From Rheum nobile (taxonomy: Eukaryota > Streptophyta > Magnoliopsida > Caryophyllales > Polygonaceae), in NCBI GenBank assembly GCA_027886185.1, contig WOAB01000878.1, positions 2,988,001 through 3,052,000 on the forward strand: a DNA stretch of 64,000 bases, read 5' to 3'. The notes beneath the pieces are model-generated. The model worked only from the letters and a program-made list of their open reading frames with translations. It was not told the DNA's origin and ran no database searches. The position numbers and the translations under genes are program-made. Of this stretch, positions 56,594-64,000 are shown piece after piece (positions within the stretch are counted from its first letter, which is position 1; the number at the start of each line of letters is the position of its first letter).

Positions 56594-58030
56594 TGTGGGT
56601 GCTAGATTTGATTGGGCTCAAGGCCCATAGAAAAAAAGAGGCCCAAAGCCTTGTTTTAGGGTGAAAGAAGAAAGTGAGTAAAAAAAGGGCTCGATGGCCG
56701 CAACAAAAAACAACAGAACAAAACTTCAGCAAAGAGAGGGGGGGGGGGGGGGGGGGGGGGGTGGGGGCAGCTTCAGGGAGAGAGAGACAAACCTTCTCTG
56801 AATTTCTATGGAAAAAGCACGGGGCCAGCAATTTGAAGAGCAGCCATATGAGAGTATGATGAGCTCTCGATAGCTCCTCTTGGCGGCTCTAATGGAGAAA
56901 CACCGGAGAGCACTCTCAGGGAGGAGCCGCTCAGACCAATCAAGGCCCACTTCCACTGCCGCACCACCGATCTGGAGAACCCTCTAACCGCTCCGCCAGC
57001 TCCACCTTGGCAGATCGGAGTAAGAAGAACGCTCAGAGGCTATCTCTGGGTTGCTCCGGCGTCAGAAGGAGCAGTTATGCTGTCTGACCCTCTCCTCTCC
57101 TCGGCGCTCAGTTGGTGATGCTCGTCGGTGCCTACCCGAAGCGGTCGACTGCCCTAGAAGCCCGTTTCTCCTTCCCCGGTTCCTTTCTACAGCCGATCTC
57201 GTTGGTTGAGCTTCCAAGGTGTGTATCGATCTCGATCTCCCTCTCTCACTCGATCCGATAATAGTACTTCCCTGCGTGAAATGTGCAATGCTATTTCCTG
57301 CTCCTAATTGCTTCTCTGTGCGATATGTGATATGCAACCTGAACAAGTAGATAGGCAATACTAAGGTTTTTAGATGACCTTTGGCCAAGCCCTAACCATG
57401 TGGCTCTCTATTGATGCATCTGCGTTCCATTATGATGCAAATCTGCTCCTAATTACTTAATGACATGATGCTCTATGCTATGCTTGCTTCACTTCTTCAA
57501 GATATTTGACTGATGCCTCATGTATTATGTTATTCGGACCTCTCATAGATGAGTCTTAGATGAAAGATTTAATGTTAGAATACTCGACTAATGAGCTGAA
57601 GGGTGAGTAATTCGGGTGTACTCAGTCGAGGTAATTCGACGGGTTAATGAACCTCTCGACCTTAATCTCTCTCTCTCTATCTCTCTCTGTATATAAATAT
57701 ATATATATATGCATGCCCTTCGTATAGAAAACTGACTTGAGCGTCGGAGAGCCCGCCCCGGGGAAAGCCATCTCCGGGGTGTTTTCAGGTGAACCTCGCG
57801 TATGAGAAGGTCGTTGGAGCTCGGGAACAACTACAAGCAATTTGGAGAGGAGTGAAGGAATAATATCAACATCAGAACTGAATCGTGGAACCGGAGGTCC
57901 CACCCTACGCGAAGCAAGTGACCAGGAAGTTGCTGAGGACGTCCCCTAAACAAACAAATCCTCAACAAAACCGGGTCGAGGGTGTGTTGACCCTCGACAT
58001 CTTCACGAAGGGTTGAACCGGGTTTCAACA
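56594..58030 (+). repeat. 3' LTR of LARD B
   Basis: 1437 bp, close to 51027-52431 but with a 24-G homopolymer at 56738-56761 where the 5' LTR has seven G, and a longer CT microsatellite near 57665. Confidence 0.92.
56738..56761. repeat. Homopolymer of 24 G
   Basis: An uninterrupted G run in the LARD B 3' LTR; the allelic position in the 5' LTR (about 51169) has seven G. Confidence 0.95.
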
Positions 58031-59470
58031 CTATTCACCCTCTTAGCTGTTGTAAAAGGTTAAGAATATAGACTAAGGGTTGAATGCAAACTTGTAAGGT
58101 AATTAAGATTGCACAAATTTAGTCTCAAGAGTTGAAGAACAAGGTAATATAATGACACTATATATTCCTTGAACCATATCGATAGTTCAATGGCTGATTG
58201 TACTAAAAGTAAAAATTATGAATGGAAATTTTTAAGATGGGTCTTTCTTGGCAGCTGGCTAAACTGTTTCCAGATGAGGTTTGCATATTATTAACTCTAG
58301 TGCATGCATATCCTCTTCTTGCTGAATAATTTTGTCACTTAATGTTACTAACTGACTACTGAATGCAGATTTTGACTTGATAACTACTACCAATTACTAA
58401 TATTAAAGCTGACAATATATAAGTTTGTTTTTCATCTATGATGGAAACATCAGTACGTGCTCATATCTCCCAAAACACATTCAGAGTACACTGTGATCCA
58501 AATAGAAACCTATCTTCCTTTAAATTTCCCCCTATCCTCTGATTATGAACTTCTTTTTGACATCTCTTTTCCAGCTATATCATATGGGCTTCGAATTATT
58601 TTTCATAATTATTGGATATGCTTGGGTGAAATCATTTAAGGCAGCAACTTATCCTTGATGCCTTCAACTTCTTCTCACATGTGGTCCATGTGGACACGTA
58701 CACTAAGTTGAGTTTCATTGTCCGGGGATAATGTGTGAATTGTTGTTTTGAGCTGTGTTTTATAGATCCTGAATTGTTGTTCTTCATCTATGGTTTTCTT
58801 CTGCTAGCTACTCACAAAGGTGAGGCATGTATAGAACCAAATCCCTAGCTCATATCCAGAATAATTGGCATGTGCTACAACCTTTCACATAGTCGCATAT
58901 CTATAAATATATAAAGTAGAACGGAAGGGCCAATTAATGTCCCCACATTTATTGTCATCTCTATAGTAAACCAGTAGTTGAACTAAGCATGGGCTGATGA
59001 ACAATTCTGTGGACTGGCATGCAGAAGTATTAGGCTTCCATGTGACAGGCCCAATCAAAGGAATGCAGCCAAAAGCCCAGTTCATATGAACGTTTAACTT
59101 GGTTGTTCAATAGAAATAACTTGCTAATAAATGGGTCATTACCAACGGCCATAAATTTCAGACATTCAAACGGCCGTGAATGGTATTTAGCTTTCTAATA
59201 ATGACGCAAAATATTGTTGGTTGTCCCCTTAAAAAAGGCCGAAGTTGAACAGGCCAAAAATGTGTCATAACAAAATGCATGTTCAATGCAATTAAGTGGC
59301 TAATAATGGGCCAATTCAGTGAGATAGGACCACCCACAATTGTGGGAAATCCAAACGTTCCTACATCGTATTTAATTTCGTAAGAATGACACCAATTAGT
59401 GCTCTTGGACCAAAAAACAAACGTATTAAAAATCTAGCAAGGGGCAAAACATTTTGGCATCCTAACACTT
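58031..59470. other. Noncoding DNA right of LARD B
   Basis: No gene is supported. A short exon-like segment, ctggctaaactgtttccagatgag between ggcag and gttt (58252-58280), could be a captured exon but is too short to assign. Confidence 0.45.
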
Positions 59471-59474
59471 TACC

Positions 59475-59481
59475 TATAAAA
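59475..59481 (+). promoter_or_regulatory. TATA box of the RPA-like gene
   Basis: tataaaa lies 71 bp upstream of ATG 59546, with a pyrimidine-rich leader between. Confidence 0.5.
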
Positions 59482-59545
59482 GTCGGCCATCTAGCCTCCA
59501 TCACTTCACTCCAGTTGTCCCATCTACACACATAGAAAAGAGATT

Positions 59546-59845
59546 ATGAATATGAGTTTTGCACAACTAAATCAGTTGGGTGAAGGGGTTTCTTCGAACA
59601 TTCAAGTAATGGTTTGTCGAAAATGGGATGTATTCACTAGAATGGGACCATACATCGGTACTGAATGCATTCTATATTTCTATTTGATGACATGGTATGC
59701 ACAGATTCCATCTATGTCTCATTGTATCTTTTGCTTAATAACATATTCTGTCATTGCATATATTTAATTGTTGTGTTTTCCTTTTGGTTTTAGTGAAATG
59801 TCATTCAATGCACAACGAAAAGCAACATGGCACATTGTTTCATAA
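59546..59845 (+). pseudogene. Short RPA1/DUF223-like OB-fold gene, probably truncated
   Basis: Exons 59546-59694 and 59794-59845 (gtatgc donor, ttttag acceptor) join in phase to 66 aa. FAQLNQLGEGVS, IQVMVCRKWDVF, GTECIL and the exon 2 phrase FNAQRKATWHIV follow the strand order of the first OB fold in plant RPA70-like/DUF223 proteins (VRVCRxWD...CILxDExG...HAxxxK). Full proteins are several hundred residues, so TAA at 59843 truncates it. It has its own TATA box. Such domains occur in host RPA genes and in Helitron-related genes; I cannot decide which. Confidence 0.42.
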
Positions 59846-60785
59846 GTCATTAACATTATGTCCTCTTCTTATTCAGGGGTTCTAAGAAACAAGGGAAGTT
59901 ACAGCAACGTACAAAACAGGTATAATACCATATAATTTACAATCTAATTCAGTCATGTCGTTTTCATTAGCATATTTTCCTTTCACCTTTATTGCCCTTT
60001 CTTATACTACTTATCAAATAAATAACACAATCTTATTCAGTACATTGCTAACGTTATGAGTTCATGCAATTTTTATCTATTCAACATACAATTCAGTTAC
60101 ACAAGCATATTATTTACCACATATGAAGCAATTTTAACTTACCTTTGTTGAGCCGATGTGCTTATTCCAAACAACTTGAGCAACCTTTATGCATACAACT
60201 GCACCCTTTTAGTAGAGACTGAATGTAATCCTTTCAATTGCTTGCCTTATACCGCCATCTTCCCTCACTCTGATTGCGTGACTGCAAAATGGGGGAATAA
60301 TAGGTTAATATACAAAACCCCTATTACAGCACAATACAAAGTTCTACCTCTCAAATAAAAGAAACATCTAGGAACATCACCGGAAACCAGCATTTATCAA
60401 AATATGCATGAACATAGTTAGTAAAAAAAATTAATCATAAATGAGGCAGACAATAAAGAAAGACCTATAATCACATAATTATGCAAAAAAAAATCAGGGA
60501 TATTTAATTATAGAACCTTCTATATTCAGGGGGGGGAAATCCTATTTCATAGCTATAGAAGAATAAACCGTTCCTTACAACATGTAGTTAAACAAACCTA
60601 CAATAAAGCTAGACGACACAAGAAGGGTTATGTCCTTCAGTGAGAAGCCTAAAGGATCTGACTTGAAAGCAATGGTTTGAGTTCAAATTTCACAACATTT
60701 TATTATAAGTTAGTATCTTATCTTAAACACTAACATGTGATGTTTTCATGGTTGTAATGGATTTGGTTGTGGATGTTCTAGGCAG
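59846..60785. other. Noncoding DNA, nothing recognised
   Basis: AT-rich, with intron-like text and no supported coding frame. It precedes the AGPase exons. Confidence 0.5.
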
Positions 60786-61393
60786 TAGACACAACAGTTC
60801 TAGGCCTGTCAAAAGAAGAAGTTGTGAAGAAACCTTACATTGCATCAATGGGAGTGTACATTTTTAAGAAATAGATAATTCTAAACCTTCTTAGGTAAAA
60901 CTTCTTCTACATGATGATGCTACCTAAACTAAATTTGTGCATATATTATGTGACAATTGAGGATGAAAAATTGTTACTTCTGAAATGATTAGATGGCACT
61001 TTCCAAATGCGAATGATTTTGGATCAGAGATAATCCCTGCATCAGCTGAAGAATTCTGCATCAAGGTTAATTGCTAGATTAAATCAAAAGGCTAACTCCA
61101 TTGAAACATTTTTAACCACTAATGTTTTTGTTGGCTTATCTGTTTAATGACTATTGGGAAGACATTGGAACAATCAGATCATTCTTTGAAGCAAAACTTG
61201 CTTTAACTGCTCATGTATGTGCCTATGTTACTTATTGGTTCTAACATACATGGAAAAAAAGTTATTTGTAAACTGACTTTATAATGCATTGGTTTTGGTA
61301 ATTTAGACCCCAAGATTTAGCTTCTACGACGCGCAGAAACCAATGTACACGTCAAGAAGGAACTTGGCTCCTAGCAAGATTTACAATAGCAAG
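60786..61393 (+). pseudogene. ADP-glucose pyrophosphorylase large-subunit gene fragment
   Basis: AGPase makes ADP-glucose for starch synthesis in plastids. Four consecutive exons from the middle of the large subunit are readable and join in frame: 60786-60894 (DTTVLGLSKEE, KPYIASMGVYIFKK), 60993-61065 (FPNANDFGSEIIPASAEEF), 61134-61214 (AYLFNDYWEDIGTIRSFFEA) and 61307-61393 (PRFSFYDAQKPMYTSRRNL). TAG 60872-60874 replaces the Glu after FKK, and exon 3 lacks an AG acceptor (ttg precedes GCT). Upstream and downstream exons are absent. It is therefore a non-functional fragment, possibly captured by a transposon. Confidence 0.85.
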
Positions 61394-61594
61394 GTCAGTA
61401 GTTTGACTACTACAAGAAACATGGCTTGGCTTAGTTTCTGTATTTTTAGCTTCATTTTGTAAGTGATTTCTTTTTTTCTTCTTCTAATATCCACAAATTG
61501 TTGATTCAATCATATCACACGAAAGTTTCATAAACAACTGTTACCTTGAGCACAACGTCGTAAGCTAGATCACAAATAAACTCCAATGCATATA

Positions 61595-61847
61595 CACATA
61601 AGTAAGGATTGTTAAAGAGGTGAATGGTACGACCTTTGTCGGGCTTGGAAGTGACATGTTTGTGAACCAGAATGGTGAGAAATCCATTCTCCGCCAACGC
61701 TTTAATTTGGTCCTCCTTCACGTTCTCAGGGAGTTCGACTGCATTGTGGAAAGCCACAGCCTTCCCCTTCTCCAGGGAGTGCCATACGGCGCCATTTCAT
61801 CGCTCTTTCTTCTTGCATCCTTCGCATCTGATATGAATCACCTTCGC
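61595..61847 (-). pseudogene. Small heat-shock protein (HSP20/alpha-crystallin) fragment
   Basis: sHSPs are chaperones with an alpha-crystallin domain. In one minus-strand frame from 61847: IHIRCEGCKKKER, a TGA at 61797-61799, then WHSLEKGKAVAFHNAVELPE, NVKEDQIKALAENGFLTILV and HKHVTSKPDKGRTIHL. This matches the WHRVERxxGxFxRxxxLPENVKxDxIKAxxENGVLTI region of plant sHSPs. The segment before the stop is the end of beta strands 4-5. It begins at an acceptor-like tcatag. The rest of the domain and the N-terminus are not identified. The in-frame stop suggests a pseudogene. Confidence 0.65.
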
Positions 61848-62029
61848 CTATGATATGAAACATACATGAGCAACATACTAAAGGTAAAAAATTGAAGATT
61901 TCAGGAAAGGGGCAACCATACCTGCTAATCCCAGGAGGACGAAGAAGAAGAAATTGAAGATACGACGGGCGACACGCTGACCATCGGCTGCTTACGGAGC
62001 TATGGAGCTTTAGTTTAGAATGCTCCAAC

Positions 62030-63210
62030 CTTCTCGATGGGACCTCATCTCAAGGTTTTTGTGGTTGTCGATCTTGGAATAGAGACAAAGTTCAGGGAAC
62101 TTAGGAGGCGGTCGAAGATAGGTAAAGGAAAGGGTTAGGGCTCTGGGAGAGAAAGAGAATATGAGGGATGACTTGTATAAATACCCATATAATTTATTAC
62201 ACAATTTTTAGCCTTTTCACTTTATTAATTAAACCGTACATATATTCTAAAGTATAGTATCCTCATACATATTCAATGATGAATTCAATTTTGGTCCAAT
62301 TAATTAAATACATTATTAAGGAAATAATACAATATATATAAAATTTTATATAATTTAATTAATATCATATGTAAACCGAGTCCTACTAGAGATTTACAAA
62401 TTTAAATATAAGGTTGTATTACTAAAACAAATAAAAAACAAATATAAAACCCATCCTATGAGAAAAATACACGATTTTATTATGATAACATCATAAAGAG
62501 TTTTAATGCATGTTTTTAGGCTGTAAAAATTATTATGAAAGTTAGTTCTTATCTACTTTTATTACTCAAATACTTACAAAAAGACTTAACATAATATAAC
62601 ACCACTTTAGACTATGCTCAAATTCATAAATCAATATTAATTTATCATAAATATATATACAAAATCTCTACTTCATCTTAAAAAATACACAATAATATGG
62701 TGATCATTATACTGGCATTTGGTGATCATTATACTCCTCTTGTTATGGTAAAACTCATTAATTTACATGCTTAATTAAAAATAAAAGTTACATAGTACTT
62801 TTCTCTTGGATTAAAAAAAAGATTAATACAAAAGTCATTTGGTTACGATGATTTCTCAATTGAGACCGAAGATTTTATTTCAATATTGATATCAAAGAAA
62901 GTATATTTTAAGTAAGTGGATTCATCTGTTTTAACGTAACCGATCATATTGTTATAGTTTATAAGTAGATGTTATTAATATTGTCAACAAAGTAGCACAT
63001 TATGTTGTGAGTCCGAAATCGATCTAGTGACTTAAAAAGAAATAGATTATATAGTTTGATTGGTTTTTGATAGATATTAGAAAAAAGTTATTAACTATCT
63101 AACAACCATAATAAAGAAAAAAAATCTTGACCTACACCAACTAAAAAAGCCTTAAGCTCTGATTAATGGTAAATTGTTATTAAATTATAAAAAAATTTAA
63201 AAAAAATTAC
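62030..63210. other. AT-rich intergenic DNA
   Basis: Very AT-rich with no coding frames; a short duplicated phrase, tggtgatcattatact, occurs at 62700-62735. Nothing else recognised. Confidence 0.6.
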
Positions 63211-63407
63211 CAACATTCAGTTGGTCTAGTGGTTTGACACTAGATTTCCTTAAGTTTTTTATCCAGAGGTCTCGAGTTCGATTCCTGCTGAGGCGTGTAT
63301 GAAGACACTGATGTTGGGAGGGGTCTACCACTTCGTGTGCCAACAGTACCCCGATCCGGACGTAAAGCGAGCTCTGTCCGATCGAACCAGGCGATCAAGA
63401 CCAAAAC
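63211..63407 (+). mobile_element. tRNA-derived SINE
   Basis: An A box-like ttggtctagtgg (63221-63232) and a B box-like gagttcgattcc (63274-63285) sit at pol III promoter spacing, followed by a ~120-bp tRNA-unrelated body. Imperfect flanking repeats (aaaatttaaaaaaaatt near 63194-63209, aaaatttagaaaaatttt near 63408-63425) suggest target duplication by LINE-type insertion. No tRNA cloverleaf is intact. Confidence 0.6.
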
Positions 63408-63585
63408 AAAATTTAGAAAAATTTTAGTTTAATTATTGTATTGTGCCAAATAATAAATAATAAGTATTATTAGAGATTATTAATTTGTAAAAGCAAAAGG
63501 TTAGTAAATATCATTAGAGATATGACAATTGCACTACGGCAAATCTTTAACTTATGTATATTTGAGTCGTATTTTGCTTTCTTGT

Positions 63586-63711
63586 AACGTTATTGTTCCC
63601 TGGGCAGCGGAAATAATATAGATTTAAGAGTAACAATCAAGACAGTTCAACGTTATTGTTCCCTGGGCAGCGGAAATAATATAGATTTAAGAGTAACAAT
63701 CAAGACGGTTC
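63586..63711. repeat. 63-bp tandem duplication
   Basis: aacgttattgttccctgggc and the following 43 bases are present twice (63586-63648, 63649-63711) with one or two differences. Confidence 0.9.
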
Positions 63712-64000
63712 CTTATAGAGGAAACTCTATCAATCAACTAGTTGAAAAGATAAAAACCTCTACCTCTAGGTGTTACCCTAGGAGGATTTCAAACCGTATA
63801 CTTGTATTATTAATAACTTAGACAATCTCACAAGTCTTCTCTTCACCTATTATCACATAGATCCTAAGTTTTTAGACTTTGTGCAATCAACTCACAAGAA
63901 CACAACAAAAGACCCTAAGCAAGTACTCACAACACTAGTTCGTATCTTGCCTTTGAATCTTCGATCTCAACTCTGCAGTAGCTCCTTGGTATGCTTCGGT
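63594..64000. mobile_element. Possible partial LTR at window edge
   Basis: tgttccctgggcagcggaaat resembles the inverted end of copia LTRs (the copia LTR here begins similarly with tgtatgg...gcgtaaagcggaat), and the rest is noncoding with LTR-like pyrimidine-rich phrases. It continues past the window, so this is tentative. Confidence 0.35.

Larger units (their letters stand above)
51027..58030. mobile_element. LARD B: non-autonomous LTR retrotransposon, 7004 bp
   Basis: LTRs 51027-52431 and 56594-58030 enclose a 4.16-kb noncoding interior collinear with LARD A. The flanks ctctt (51022-51026) and ctatt (58031-58035) are a target duplication with one mismatch. The 5' LTR starts TA instead of TG. 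Primer site at 52433. No coding domains. Confidence 0.92.

Noticed and set aside
61404..61425. tactacaagaaacatggctt as the end of another CACTA element
   Set aside because: Resembles CACTACAAGAAA, but the first base differs, there are no subterminal repeats and no partner end; could be chance.
63215..63290. tRNA gene
   Set aside because: A and B boxes are present, but no acceptor stem or anticodon arm pairs; it fits a SINE better.

Overview
This window is nuclear DNA of a flowering plant, most likely a eudicot. The evidence is spliced genes with GT/AG introns, plant-specific transposon lineages (Tat/Retand Ty3-gypsy, Ty1-copia, Mutator, hAT, CACTA), an integrated plant pararetrovirus and a plant bHLH gene. 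I see no rRNA, tRNA gene, CRISPR or bacterial-type operon. Nearly all of it is transposon sequence nested in older transposons and broken genes.

Layout. 1-6843: minus-strand Tat/Retand-lineage Ty3-gypsy element, cut by the left window edge, inserted in the N-terminal coding exon of a Mutator-like element (MULE). 6844 to about 20640: the rest of that MULE. It carries a three-exon transposase that is open in this window, an intact two-exon 122-aa gene of unknown function, an intact two-exon GRF zinc-finger gene, a broken DUF1985/ULP1-protease gene, and noncoding DNA full of a short CCTGA-type word. 20.7-22.2 kb: decayed copia pol. About 22.8-27.9 kb: decayed endogenous caulimovirid (minus strand). 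28.1-29.1 and 37.3 kb: TSR1-like gene remnant split by a 7.77-kb non-autonomous LTR element, LARD A (29106-36871, TSD attat). 38263-39074: three-exon bHLH95-like transcription factor gene, the best host gene here. 40360-47689: minus-strand copia element without gag. 48329-48768: hAT MITE with perfect 8-bp TSD. 48.8-49.5 kb: minisatellite. 49490 onward: CACTA-type terminus, followed by exon fragments of an M3 oligopeptidase, a short RPA-like OB-fold gene, an ADP-glucose pyrophosphorylase large-subunit fragment and a small heat-shock-protein fragment. This stretch is split by LARD B (51027-58030). 63.2 kb: tRNA-derived SINE. 63.6-64.0 kb: probable edge of another LTR element.

The least explained material is in two places. 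First, the two LARDs have no coding capacity, yet share tandem arrays whose units fold into hairpins with paired (compensatory) base changes, plus a conserved ~72-nt long hairpin. This suggests selection on RNA structure. Their primer-binding sites resemble that of the Tat element, which suggests a Tat-type helper. Second, the multi-gene MULE combines transposase, a ULP-like protease gene, a GRF zinc finger and a small unknown protein.

All assignments come from reading the sequence and remembered family motifs. No database search or folding program was run.
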